DNA from: Rotaria sp. Silwood1
Taxonomy: Eukaryota; Rotifera; Eurotatoria; Philodinida; Philodinidae
Assembly: GCA_905250075.1 (NCBI GenBank)
Contig: CAJNOP010000364.1
Location: 141,497-205,496, forward strand
Direction of reading: 5' to 3'
DNA length: 64,000 nucleotides
In this document: piece by piece, positions 1 through 15,200 of the stretch
How positions within the stretch are numbered: the stretch's first letter is position 1
How the letters are laid out: every line of letters begins with the position of its first letter
Program-made: the position numbers and the translations under genes
The notes under the pieces: generated by a model
Seen by the model: only the letters and a program-made list of their open reading frames with translations
Told to the model about the DNA's origin: nothing
Databases searched by the model: none

Positions 1-219
1 CTTCTCCTTTCAATGATCTTTTGTATGAAGTAAATTATTTTACAACCGGTAGAATAATTTTCATGCGCATATTCGAAAATTATCAGTCATTCTCACGGAC
101 AGACATCTTTATGCGCAGATAGATTTTGTTTTTCTTTCTAATGAAAGGAGAGCGAATAATAATAATAATAATAATAATAATATATATAGATTCTATTATC
201 TTTGATATCTACACTAAAA
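1..219. other. 3' flank of the first minus-strand gene
   Basis: AT-rich sequence downstream of the stop codon of the gene ending at 220. It holds an (AAT)n microsatellite at about 155-181 running into a short TA run. I saw no ORF of interest and no clear AATAAA on the minus strand close to the stop. Confidence 0.6.
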
Positions 220-3200
220 TTAAACTTTCTTTTTATGACCACGAAAAAGTCGTTCGAAAACGTTCATTTTTTTAGTATTATCATGTTTTTCATTTGTCAA
301 TGAAAGTTCATCTAAAATATTTCCTGTTGATGTTTTAAGTGCTGAATTTGTTGTTGAAAGTTTATTATTCATCTCATTTGTATTATTCATAGCAGTATAA
401 CTACCATCACCTGTTGATGAACGGGATGAATATGAAGTTTGTTGTTGTTCTTGTTCATGTTGAGAATCACCATTATTTATTGAAGCAGAATCATCTGTTG
501 GACTAGTAGATGATGATGGTATAGGACGTTTAGTATCATGTTTAGCTGGTGAAAAAACTGATACAGGAATGTTTCGTCGTTGACCCGTTGGAGAGATAAG
601 ACGATTATCATCTGAACGTTTTGACGATCTAAAATGTAATAAATGAAAAATAAATAAAAATTCATATTGCACATTTTTACTCTTAGTCTCTAAAATCTTT
701 TCATAGCTTCTAGTAGTGTCATTCGGATGTGAAAGACTTGGAATTAAAATTTGACACGTAAGCTGAACAATAGTATAGACCTAATAGAAAAGAACTTTTG
801 ATGTTGGTTTTTTCTCCTGAAAAATTCTTCTTTTGAATTTGTTTCTTTTTTATGAAATTGCGATGCATTGCAAAACGCAGAATTTCACACAAGATGTTAT
901 GATTTATTCTTAATTTTGACAGAACTGTTATTTAAAAATATAATTTTAATAAGTATTTTGTTTTTGACAGTTGTAGTTGAGCGACAGAGTGGCTGTTACT
1001 CTTTTCAAGTGTTCCCTAAGAGAGAAAATCTATTTAAAAGAAAAAATTAGATAGTTTTTTTCGAACAAAAAAATTCTCTAGCGAATAACTCTAAAAACAG
1101 ATTCTTCAATGTCAATCAAGAGAAGCGCACGGAAAAAAAAGACAGAAAACATTATGACCCACTTATTAAGGACTTCTTTTTTTTGTTTTTCACTATGATA
1201 TATTCATTAGAATTTGGTTATCACTTTCTCTTCGTTAAAATTATCATTTATGCATCAAAATTGATGCAATATCACAAGATAATCTGAATAATAATCCTTA
1301 CGAAGATGATAATCATAAAATAATACTTTTATAACATCGAATCGATTTCGACATTATTTGTTTGATCGAGCGAAGTCTGGAGAATGTTGACATAAAAAAA
1401 GAGCAATTTTCGTGAACGTTAATTTTATATATCTTTTCCGTTTCCGATTCTCACGAGCAACAGGACGGAAAAAAATTGTTCCCGCAGGGCACTAATCATA
1501 ATACTCAAAGTTAACTAAGTACTAGTCTAAAGTAAATCTAACTTACACGATGAAAAATCGATCAATTAATAAACATGTTTTAGTTATGAATGTGTCATAT
1601 AGGAATATTGAAGTAAGGCTAGAAGTTCGTATCCGCCTTTCTTCTAATAGATCATGACAGACGTTGTTGATATACAATTATAGATCGTAAATCAATAAGG
1701 CATTGTTATTATATGTGAGCTACGTCCTTGTAACATCTCTCGAGGCCTAAGTAAAAGGATTCACATTTCAATTCTATAGGGATTGTATTAATAGTTGTTT
1801 GTTTTTTTATTGACTAAAAAAACTCGATCAGGATGTTTTAGATTGATTCTGAGAAGCTTTTGTCGATAATAAAATTAACATAATAAATTCTAACCTGTGA
1901 AGATCAATACTTGATGTATTTGAATCTTTTTTATCAAGATTTGCTAATATTGGTATTGGAACTTTGGTACGAGACATAGTACTATTCACAGATGATGTTG
2001 ATGCTGATGATTGAATAAGATTATTATTATTATTATTATTATTATTATTTGTTGCATATCGATGAGTAGACATTGATGAACGTGTTTTATTATCAATTAT
2101 TTTTGGTTGATAATTATCATTAAATGTTAAATTTTCATCATTATCTGTATCGATTAAATTTCCATTTGAATGACGTGTTCGATTTCCATGTTGATTTTTT
2201 GGATATGATAAATTATTTCCACTTGATACACGTTTTGTTAATGGTGCTCGATCAGATAGTGTTGATCGTGGTGTTATTGGAATACGTGGTGGTGGTGCAG
2301 TATCACGACGAATATTCATTGATGTAAATTTTGATGATGGAACTGTTGTAGAATTATTATCATCAGAATCATTTGCTGAACGATTCATATGATGATGATG
2401 ATTATTATTATTATTAATAGCACGAGTTTGAGCATTTTTTAAACGTGCACGACCATCAACAGATCTTGAACGTTGACATTTATTTGTAAGATTTGTTGAT
2501 GTTGATTCTTGTTTATTTGGAATATTATTTGAATCATCATAATCAATTTCATATGGTTTTAAATGATTTGATTTAGTTTGTTGTTGTTGTTGTTGTTGTT
2601 GATGTTGTGGAGTTTTATTTAATAAATTTGCACATAAATTTGAACTTGATTTTGATAATGAAGATTTTGTTGCTGTATATGCAAGACGATGAAATACAGA
2701 ATCACCTGCTACACTACCATTATTTGGTGTTGTTTGACCTAAGAAAATGAAAATAAAATAAGTCTTTTACTTTTCTTCTTCTTTAAATTTATTTACCTGA
2801 TGGTGATTGTGAATCATCAGCTGAAAGTTTTTTATTTTGTTGTATATTTGTTCTTGTAAATGTTGGAGGTAAACGTTGTTTAGTTAAATGTATTGGATGA
2901 ACACTATCTGATGATGTTGTACTTGATGTTGATTGTGCACGATGACGTAAATATTCATCATCTTGATATTGATGAAACGAATCTGATGGCATATATGTAT
3001 GACTTATTGGTCGAAATCCATTGGGTATTGTTGCATATCCTTGATGAATATATGCATTATTATTATTATTATTGTTATTATTATTAATATTTTCAGATAT
3101 ATATTCTGGTTGTTGTTCACGATAAACATCACGATGTAAACGTGGTGGAATTGCAGGGGGTTGTTCATTAGGAAAATTCATATAAAGATTATTTTCTGTA

Positions 3201-6200
3201 GGATATGGATTTTGAGAATTAACAAATACTAACGATGAATAAGCATTACCAACACTTGTAACATCATGATAATTATCATCATGACGTAATTGCCGACGAC
3301 GACCAATTATTGATTGATAACCAGTACTTGTATTTGGTACTGGTGGCATAGTACGATTAAAATTTGCCCATGGATCATATTGATGAGAATCAGGAGGATA
3401 GTATGAATCAAAGTTTCCTTGACGTGGATATCCATTAGGAATTGGACGAGACATACCATTCATTGTAGGTTGATACTGTGGCGTATTCATAAGACTATGT
3501 TGCAATTGAGAATTAAAACGTTCAAGTGCTCGACGAACACTATAATGAATAAAGAAAAAAAAACATTTCTTTTTTTCTTAAGATTATTTTATTTAAACTT
3601 ACATTGGATCATCAGAATAAGGTGTTTGATTAAGATTATTCGATGTATACATTGATGTATACGATGGAATAGGTAATGGTTGTTGAGGATAATAATTATT
3701 TGTTGAAGGATGAACAGGTGTAAATGCTGATGATGGATTTGGACATTGAGTATCATTTTCATTTGGTTGTTGATAATTTCTAGGAGATGGTAATTCTAAT
3801 TTAGGTGATGTTAATAAGGAATTTTGATGTGGACGTGTATATTCACAACTATATGCTGAATATGTTTGTGTAGGTGTAACATAATTAACAGATGCTTCTG
3901 TTGTACGAACAAAATTTGAATCAAGAGATTTAAGTATTGTAGCTGGTAATGGTAGATCAGTTTTATTTGTAGTAATTGCATTTGATGATGATGATGTTTC
4001 TTGTTGTTGTGGTTGTTGATGTTGAAGTTCATCGGATGAATGATTTCGTTGTAACTGATTTGTATTATTATCAAGATTTATTGTTTCATTCATAGAAATA
4101 TCTCTTGATGAAAGCATATCTTCAGAATGTGAACGTTGACGTACAGTAATCGGTTGTTGTTGTTGTTGCTGTTGTTGATTATTTGAAGTAACATAAATTG
4201 GTTGTGTTGGTACACGCATAATTGGTATATCATGTTCATTATTTAAATTCATATTATTTGGAGATAATTCAGACATATCAGATGATGATGCTGAACAAAA
4301 ACGTTGATGTATAGAAACATGTGGTGTTTTATTGAATGGTACCGATGAATCAGGATAACGTGTTGGTAAACGATTATCATTATTTGTTTGTAATGAACCA
4401 AGTGTATAACTATTTGTAAACCATGTTTCATTTGAATCATTATTTGTTGATGTTAATGTTGTTGTTGTAGGATTTGATGGTATAGTACGTTTTAAATTTG
4501 TTTCAAGTCTCATTAATGCACGTCGTGTAATAGGATCTTGAATGTCATCATAATTTATTGGTTTTGTTTGTACTAATGAACGACTTTTTTCATCGAAACG
4601 TTCGAGTGCACGACGTATAATTGGATCTTGTAATTCTTCAGGTTTAACTGTATATTGATGTGATAATTGTTGAGTTAAATCATTTGAATCATGACGATCA
4701 CGTATACGTTCAAGTGTATTTAAACGACGACGTCCTTCAAGTTGAAGACGATATGGTGTAAGTGTTTGTTGTTCAGATGATGTGTGTGAAATCACTGTAT
4801 TTAATGAACTATCGATTGATGAAGTAGTTAATAAATTTGAATTTTCTGCTTCATTACTGGAACCTTTTTCATTTGACATTAATGAATTAATTATCATTTC
4901 TTGTTCTTGTTCTTGTTGTCCTTCAGAATCAATAACCGTTGTTGATTCGTCTGGAACAACTAAAATACAATTGCAACATAGAAATAAAAAAAAAGAAAGA
5001 AAGAAAAGGAATTCTCCTATAAACCAAACAATAATATTAATCATATAAGAAGACTGAATAAAGAGTCTTACAACTATACATTTTTTTTTTACAACTCAAT
5101 CACACAATAATTATAATAAGCGAAAAAAAAATTGAAATCATCGATTTCATTCGGTTTATATTTATGATGCGGTAGCCAAGGGTCTCATATTACTCTGTTT
5201 CGTTTCTATTCGTGAAAAACGAAAGACAGACATTTGATTGCTGCTGCCATGGAGGTTATGATAAAAGACTAACGCCGCACAAAGCAAATATGAACTCATT
5301 TTCTCTTGCTCTAAGCTCAATATATACACGCGCTTATATTCTCTCTTACTTTCTTTTTTTTTTTTTTCTTCAAATCATTAAACAAATGTCTTTTCGATCT
5401 ATTCAACTTAGGTAGTTATTGATCAATTGATGGATATAAAGAAAAGACCGAAACTTTAAATGAATATCTTAAAAAATGATTTACACACTTTCATAGTGAA
5501 TATGAATATTTTTTTGGTTATACATTAGAGTCAATTTTTTTCTCTTTTCAATGCTTTGTATCCTTGTATTCATTTTCTTTTATGTCATACATAGAATATC
5601 GTAATATAGGTCTCTCATCAACATTCTGGGAGAGAGAGAGAGAGCAAGAGAGAAATGACAAGAGCAGTTGTAACGACAAGGTATACAATTCTCTATAGTA
5701 TTAATTCATGTTAATTCTAAAAATGTAAATGGATACTCATCTAACACCTTCACATCGTTTTGTAAGCAGCTGTTAGGTATATACTTACCTTGTGTTTCGT
5801 TATTTTCTACTATAGCTATTGATGATTGTTGTTCTTCTATTTTATGATTATCATTATTTGTTGAATTATTTTGAACAGTACTAGATAAATTTCGTGTCAA
5901 ACCAAAATTAATTCCAATATCATCAAGAATTGTTTTACGTGGTCGAATAAATGTATCACGTGGAGATATTGTTGTTTGTTCATTAGTTGAAGTAGAAGTT
6001 AATGGTGTTGTTTGATCATTTTTAAAAACATTTTCAAGTGATTTACGTTGATTGGATAGTGTACCTGACCATGATGATTTACCTTTGACCATTACTGAAT
6101 TTGTTTCATCGTTACCAATTTTTGTAGCCATAGCAGCATTCATACTTTGTTCAAAACGTTTTAATGCACGTAAAGCAATAGGATCATCTTCAGGACGTTG

Positions 6201-9200
6201 ATGATTTATTGCTGTTGTTGTTGTTGTTATTGTTGTTGTTAATGGTATTTGTGATTCTTTTGATATTATATTCGATGGTTTTATGGAATCATCAATATTT
6301 TCAACAATTTTTGAAAAGGCTTTTTCATAACATGATAAAACAGGATCATATTCAAAAGCTATATCATTTTTAGTTGTTTTATTTGTTTTTATTGTTGTTA
6401 ATGTATGTCGTGGTATTTTTATTTCTTCATCAGTAAGAATAAAATCTGTTGGTTCAATTGAAGAATTAGTTTGTTTTAATAGATCATCATCATCATCATC
6501 GGGTATTTCTTCAATTTCAACTGTTTTATATAATTCTTCATGATTATTATCAATGTTTGACATGATATTATTTATTTCTAAATTATTATTGGATAAAATT
6601 TTAAGTGAAGATTCATCTTGAAAATGTTGATGGTTGCATTGCTCTAATGTTGGTAGTAGTGGCTGTTCTTTTTCTTTTTCTTCTTCGTTTTTCTCTTTTT
6701 TTTCTTGCTCTAACAAGACTGCTTGTGTTGGTTCATCGTTTATTAATATTGTTCCCGATGTAGGATGGTAGTTGTGTTCGACATTGAAGTTGTTCTTTTT
6801 CTCTACTACTACTGCTACATGAACATTGTCGTCGTCGTCGTCAAAATATTCTTCTTTTTTTTCTTCTTCTATTTCTTTTGGTAAAAGTTCAATAGTTTTC
6901 TCCTCATTTGTATTTGTTGGTAACGAAGATGAAGAAGAAGATATTAATAATAAAGAAGAAGACGATGAAGGTGAATTTATATGAATTGAATCCATTATTG
7001 TAATTGAATTGTTATTACTATTATTATTAGTATTAATATTTGATTGTTCATGTTGTTCTATATCATGATTAATATTTGTAATAATTTCTTTTTCATTTTC
7101 TATTAAATCGGGTTTGGTTTTTATTTTCATATTTTCATTAAGAATTTTTTCGTCTGTTAATAAATTTGATATAATTATTGGTGATTGTTGTATATCATCA
7201 TTAGGTTTACTATCATTGAAAATTAGTAATGACGAAGTATCTAAATGAAGTAATAATGTCAATATATGAGGAAAAAAAATATGCAGATATGTATATATAG
7301 AGAGAACGGGAGAGGAAAAGTATATGATCAATCCTTGGTCATATGTCATAAATGAGAGCGATAGTAATCAATGAAGCGACGAACTAGTCGATTGATGACA
7401 TCTCATTTCGGAGACAAGAGTAGATGAAAAGGGTAAAATAAAATTAAAAAAAAAAAGAATTCGTTCAGCTCGTTCCTTCTCACGTTAATAGAATCTATTT
7501 CGTTTATAATGGAATTATAATGGATAGTGATGAAAGAAAAATCTCTTTCTTTTAGTGATGTTCTTTTTTTTATTTTACAATTAATTACAAAGCAGTTTAC
7601 CATTCGATTTTAAATCAAGCATTTGGTGATCATGTTTCGTTTGCTTGACGATGCTTGTTGCTATTGATGTATTAATCTCCTAAAAATATTAAAAAAAAAT
7701 ACTTGAATACACATTTAAATACATAATTGATCTTTTAGTTTTCTTTTTTCGTGTTACGTCTATCATTACATTAGAGAAAAGGAATCAAAAAAAGAAATGG
7801 TTCATTTTAACAATGACTTTTAATAGTAGTCAAGAGAAAAGAATTACACTCTGTCTGTATGTATATGCCGTTAGACAAACAGTCATAGGGCAAACGGCAT
7901 TGTTCAAGTGTAGAATCGGTCAAGTTGATGACAAGATTATTTGGCTTCGAATGAATGAATAAAATTTTAAATTAACTAAGATTGTTAAAAATTCATTAGT
8001 AAAATAATAAATAATAAATGATTATAGACAAGTAGACACATGACAAATCAAATTTATCAACCGAGAATAAACAGGATTAATAAATTTGTTTTGTTGTCAG
8101 CTTAACAATATTTTTACTTGTCACATAGAGTTAAATCTTTCTCATATAGTTATATTCAACTCATATAAGAATATGATTTATTCAATTATATTCTTTTTCT
8201 TTTAATACAAAACAAAAAAAAAAAGAATATATTTTTTTTTACTCTGTTTTATTATCATACGAAATTTTAAAGATATCGTAAACGAAATCTTATCAATTAG
8301 ACAAAACGCTTAAGGGGTAGTTGCTTTAATTTATCTAAGAATTGAAATGTAAAATATTAGGCAAAAAAAATAAAAGTTGTATTCTATATATTCATGATGA
8401 TAGTTTATTATTTTTTTTCCTGAATCAAATATTTTTTAACAAGTTATAAAAACCTAATCGAAAAGTGTTGACAGATGCATAAATAAGAATTCATTCTGTT
8501 ATGTCAATCGAAGAGCAAGGTTAAAATAACTACATCTATTTTTTTGTTCATATTAGAAAGCAAATATGGAGGATATTATCTCAAATGTATATCGATTAAC
8601 ATTGGAAAATTTTTTTTTTTTTAATTTATTATTAAACATTATAGACTAACCTGATTTTGTAGTGATGTTGAATGATTTAATGGTATTGATGAAATATGTT
8701 CATTTGTTTTATCAATATTACCTTGTAAAGATTTATTTATTTCATCATTAGTTGTTAATACTTTAGTTTTTACAGTTGAATAATCTTTCTTTTTGACTAA
8801 TGTAGGACTTAATTGTGATGGTGGTGATGATGAAAATTTTCGTCTAAGTACAGCTATTGGTGGAAATTCGACACCTAAAAAAGTTTTTGTTGGTAATTGT
8901 TCAGTAGTATTTTTATTATTTTTAGTTGTTATTGTCCAACGTTCTTGCATTTTTCGTTCACGTCGAGACATTTTATGATTTAGATTCGTTGTCATTGGTT
9001 CAGTTGTATCCATTGTTGATGATGCTACTTGTTCATTACTATTGCTATTACTACTATTAGTATTACAATCATTAGTTAATCCTGTACAAATGTTGTTATT
9101 GCTTGTAGTATCTTTTGCTTCTATTATAATGACATTAGTATTATTTGAAACATGTTCATTTGATGATGATGATGATGAAAATGATCCTTCTATTTAATAT

Positions 9201-12200
9201 AGAATAAGAATAGTAAAAGAAAATAATTGTTTTATTATTTTATTGATCACCCACGAATTTGTTTGACCGTCTTTTGAAATGGTCTTAACATGATCAAACC
9301 ATGAATGTGCTTCTCTTCTTTTTTTTTTTTTTTTTTTCTTCTCTTCTTCTTTCTCTTTTATGTCTACCTCTTATTCAAAGAAAGCATATAAACTATATTT
9401 TTTTTCTTTGCCTCTTATGTATTTCGATCAGAAAGATGTACAGTTATTATACATGAAAGCATAAAATGCATCGAAAAAAGAAAAATCGAAAAAAAAAGAA
9501 AAATATGTTTACCTTCATTGAATAAAATATGATTATTATTGTTATTATTTATTTCATCAATTTCATGAGTCATATTGTCTAAATCATCTAATGATGAATC
9601 GGGTGAATAATAATTACTTTGTGAAGATTCAGATTCACAAGATTTTATTTCTTCAATAGAAAAGTAATTTTCATTTGTTGGTAACAATTGGTCATCACAG
9701 GTTGATGATGATGATAGTAAACACTTGAATAGAACAAGACAAAAATAATATTTTACCTATCTTATATATGTACCGTGTCTCGTATATACTATTAGCTCTT
9801 GCATATCCGAGAAAAAAGAAAAAAAAAGTAACGCTCTTGGTGGTAATTGTCTCTATGACGCAACTTGCTCATGTTCGAGTAGGCGTGAATAACTATGCAA
9901 GAAAAAAAAGTCTTATGCATTTCTTTATTATTCTTACACTTTAACTAACATAGGACAAATGCGGGAATTAAATTAATTGATTTATAAAGGTCAAAATTAT
10001 AACTGAAAAGATAAGATTACTTGTATTACTTAAAGGTTTCGTTGAATGAACAATTTATCAATGAAACAGAATATTGATATTTACTGTTATCAGTTTTATT
10101 TTGTTGTGTTAAAAATATCAAACTTGTTTCTTCATCTGTAAAATATATTATTGTGTTTGAGAAAAAAAAAAAAAAAGTAAAACGGTCCTTTTCTTTTTTT
10201 TCGACGCGAAGATTTATGATATATCATTAAATAGATGATTATCTCGTAGTCTTATATTTGCATGAGTAATATGACTCGCTTAAGAGGTAATATTGACAAA
10301 TATATGCAAATGTTTGCTCAAAGTTTTTTTTTTTTTGATCACAAAGAAATCTATGCATATACGCTGATAAATTTTCATTGCTCATAACAGACGACCTTAG
10401 ACTGTCACCTTCTTTCTTTTAAATACGAAATGCCGAAAATAATTGAGGCCTCTTTTCATATTGAAAAAGAAAACGTCGATCGAATGAATATGATAAATAC
10501 AGAACCGAAATTGGCTCTATGAGAAGTAGTTTTATTATTTGTCAGATTGAATTTTAAAGAAAAAAAAAAAATTGCAGCTGTCTGTCAGATTTATCTTATT
10601 TAATTGTTCTCTTTATTCGTTTTCTTCTTCTTTCGAAAAGAACACAAAAAAAAAAAATAAAATAAAAACAAAAAAAAACCCTTACTTTTGATTCCTCACG
10701 CTTTGTTGTTGAAAGTTCTCGCTTAGTTTCTCCTAAATCAACAACAAGCCAAGTTTCTCGATCATTTATTGCCACAGATGAAGTTTGCTCGTTGATTGAT
10801 GAACATTTTTCTGTCATATCATTTGTATCTGTTCTATACTCATGTACATATGTTTGAATTAATGTATGATCACTATCATTTGTAATAGTGAATTCCGAAA
10901 GTGATTGATTAAGTGATGTTGATGATGGCATATTTAAACTACCATTACATACTACGATTTGAGAAACATTAACAAAATTTTTTTTATTTATTGTAAGTGT
11001 ATTTGAATCTGTATCTTCATTGATAAATTTATTAAATAGATAATATAAATATTCAATTAAATTTTGATTAATTTTTTTTATTTTTGGTGATATTTTTTTA
11101 TTTTTTTTCTCAATAACTAATGTATTATCATTAGTTAAACATTCAACACGTAAAATAAGTAGATTAATTATTGTTAAAATTTCATTATCATCATTAGTAG
11201 GATTATTATCATATGTATTTTTTAATAGATTTTCATTTGATAAATTTCTTGGACTAATAATTAATGCTTGAGAAGAAGGAGCTGATGACGATGATGATGA
11301 TGATGATAACATTTGAATTGAATATTGTTGACGAGATAAATTATTTGATAAATACAATGTTTGACATAAATAGTTGTTATCTTCAGATGATTTCTATATG
11401 CATATATATATATATACATGAGAAAGAAAAGAAAAAAATTTTTTTAATTATTTGTTTGATTAAAAGAATGAACGCAGAATCAGCATATGAGAAGCATACT
11501 GATGTAAAAAAAATGAAGAAACAACCATACAAGTGTATTCCTTTTTAGAGATCCAAATCACATAAGCATGATCAATTTGTATTGTATCCGATTGACAGAA
11601 AAAAAGTTTAGGTGAATTTTTCTTTTTTTTTTCTATAAGTTGAAACCGGAGGTAGTTTGGAATGAAGAAGAAATACAGAAAAGAACGAGAAATAAATTAT
11701 TGGCAATCTTTCTTGATTGAAAAAGAAACTTGTGAAAGAATCTTTAAATACATAAATATTTTATTTTCTCTTTCTTTCATATAAGCCAAATAAAATGCAT
11801 ATATCGTTGAAAGAATGTTTTTTAAAACGATTAATACGATAAAAAAAAAAAAAAGAAAAAAGAAGTGTCGATAAGAAAAGTATTTTTTTTACCTTTTTTT
11901 GAATTCTTCTATAATCATTATTGTTTTCATTCGTTGTTGCTCTTAGTTCACCACGTAAATATTGAAGAAATGAAGTAACTAATGAAGTGCTTATAGTTTT
12001 ATTATTGTTATTGGAACTACTTGCATATCGTCGACGTTGTTTTATATTTTCTTCATTGTTTTTACTTGAAGAAAATGTCTGTCGTGCCGGTAAAGAAATC
12101 GAGCGATTTATCGTTTGATATTTAGTAAGATCAGTCTCGTCACTAGTTTGTTTGCTTGAACAAATGTTGTTGTTACTACTGTCTTGATTACGATACTCCC

Positions 12201-15200
12201 GAGGTGGTCGAACAGAACAAAATTGACCAACTAAAAATAAAGGTCTCCTATGCCATATGTTCAATTATATACATATGTATATAAAAAAAAAAAAAAAAGC
12301 TTTAACGAAAAAAGCTCTCCTATTACGAATCAAGAAAGAAGAAAGGAAAAAATTTTGCTCAAGATTTGTAATATGACAACGAGACAATATGAGTCAATAT
12401 TAGACAAGTGTAAATTCTTTTTTTTTTTCTTCATTTTTCTTTTTGTTACCCTCACTTATCACTGTTGCTATATCAGCATGATCCTCGTCTTCTTCTTCTG
12501 TTTGATCGGTACGATTCATTATTATTATTGAAAATGAATGTCTGACATGTACAAACAATAACGAAAAAAAAAAGAAGTTTTATTTTGTTCTCTTTCGTTT
12601 TGTGTATTTTGTTTTTTTTTTATGGATGCTGATAGCATATTGTCAAATACAAATAATCCAACGGTTTTTTTCTTCGTTCATCATACCACTCAAAGAAGTC
12701 ATCAACTTTCAATGATTATATTCGATATTTTTTCTTTTTCTTTTACTACGTCGAAAGTCTTAATTTTTTCTTTCCTTTTTTTTTTAATAATATGTCGTTT
12801 TATGTAATGCAATCGAGTAAAAAAGAACAACAGAGGAAGATTTGAAGAAAAATAATTTTTTTTTTTTTTTTTTGTAAAATCACCTATACATATACATAAA
12901 AGACATAAATATGAATAGAAGAGAATCAGTCTGACGCACATGTGCGACATTCTTCAGACAAGAAAAAAAAAAAAAGAAAGAAAAAGCACGTACGAAAAAT
13001 GAAACAAACAGAATAAGTATATCCATACGATTTCACTTATCCATAGTACTGTTTATGTGTATGTGTTTTTTTTTTATATGCGCTCTACTTGAAAGAACAA
13101 TCCACTTCAAAAAGTCATAGAATGAAAATATAGTTCGTTTTATTTAAAATATTACCTCTTTGAAAAATGTCATCCTTTATACATCATTGATAATAGCAAC
13201 TGAATAACTATTTATATTCTTCAAATTTAGCACATATTTATTCATTTACCTGTTATATTCATTTCATCTGGTATCAATTCCAAATATCGAAATAGAAACC
13301 TAATGTAACGTTTACTATAGATTAATAAATGATGATGAGCTTGTCGCTTTCACTATTCGATTACATAGTTATACATATATACATATAAAAGAACAATAGA
13401 TGAAACAACGTAAAAAAGAACGAGAAGCAACAGAGCGTTATTTGATATAAGAGATAAGGAGAAAAAAAGAATGACATAGAGATGAAGGAGAAAAAGGAAG
13501 AGGATATTACGCATACACTTATTGAACGACATACACTACACATATATACTATGATCGATATGTTAATAGAGTATAGCACATATGCTTATACTTGGTGATG
13601 ATGATGATGATGAGAAACAGCAGATGGACTCGCGGTTTTCTCATCTACTACTTGCACAATAAAAACATACGCTTCAATTATTTCCATTCTCAAATATTCT
13701 TGCCTGTTATGATGACCAAATCTATAGATTATGGATTATGCCTTCTGTTTCTATTTCTAATAACTAAAAGTATTCGATAAAACATTTTTCTTGCTATCCT
13801 TGTCTTCGTTCAACCAAATGATAGCTACAAGAAAAAATGCATAAGGAAACAAGGATACTGCTAATATACATATTAGTAGGATTGTTTCATTCGTTAATGA
13901 CCATATGGTATTTTATTCTAAATAAATATATTATGTAAAAGGCTATTAAGATAATTCATGTGTTCATTTCATATGGTCATATTTTCAACAATTTGTTAGT
14001 GAATAAACAAACAAAAAAGAAAAAGAAACTTATAAAATATTATTCATCGTTGTTGTATTAGTCAACCAAAAACTCGATTATACATTGGCATGCTTCTTTT
14101 TTTTTTTTCTTATGAAAAGTAAAAGCTATTTAAATCTGAAAGGACAAAGTGTGAACAAATGCGTGATTAAGCCTTCATAGTACATCGAATACTGATTGAA
14201 CACATTGATCAAAGATAATATCACTGTTACACCTTTATACATATAAGTACATGAAAGTGCATCCTTGATATAGAAAAAAAAAATCCTAAGAACAAGGACA
14301 AATTTTCACACTTAAATAATACAATTGCTTTTATACTAATAAATCGTCACGAATGTAAACTCATACAAAGATATAGAATATACCACCAATAGAGTTGAGA
14401 CAAGTTCATGTTGGAATTTGTTCTTTTTATGATACTAATCGAAATAAAATGTGTCTCGATGTCGTTAAAGAGAGAAGAAAAAAAAAAAAAAAGCTATGAT
14501 AGTTTGATTTTTACAACATAGATAATTATAGTCAAAATGTCATTGTTATCGTTCATCAAGTTAAGATAAAAGACAAGATATTTTATATGTATTCATCATA
14601 CTTCAGTATCTCACTGTTCATACTATTCTTTTTTTTTCTCGATCTTATATTCAACCGGTTTAATCCTTATATATTGTGTATATGTCCTTTTGTCTGTCTA
14701 GTGCTTCGTTTTGATCAATCAATCATTGGTCGTCTAATATTGCTTTAATGACATAGCTTCAAAGCTCTCTCTCTCTCTTTCGCTTTCTTTTTTTTTTATT
14801 GTCGTAGATATCATACATACATGCACAGGCACATGTGCGACTAATTCACATTGTGTGAACGTATAAAAAAATTATTTGATAAAATAAAAGCTGATTGTTG
14901 TTAAATATATAAAATAGAAAATAAATGTGATATTGACATTCATCTTATCTTATCTCAATTCTTAAAAAATATTAATTTGAATATAAATTATCTTTTCAAA
15001 ATAGAAGTCATCGTTTATATTAAATTTTGTATATAAAAATATGGAAATAAAGATAAATACAAGTTTTTTTTTTTTTTTTTTTAATATTCTTTTTGCACTA
15101 CTTAATCTATTCAGTCAATAATTATACATTAACATTGAACTATATAAAAAAAAAAGGAAGAAGTTAACCCTGAATTATATATATATATATAAGTATGCAA

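Noticed and set aside
868..1050. 60-codon plus-strand open frame
   Set aside because: Lies in an intron of the DPI-repeat gene and has no recognisable protein signal.
10085..10135. Possible minus-strand exon with acceptor and donor inside the long DPI-repeat gene
   Set aside because: Its only open phase does not match the flanking exons, while 10686-11393 joins 9513-9723 directly in phase 0. Adding it breaks the frame.
12250..13780. Several Lys- or Phe-rich open frames on both strands
   Set aside because: Products of poly-A and poly-T tracts with no conserved pattern.
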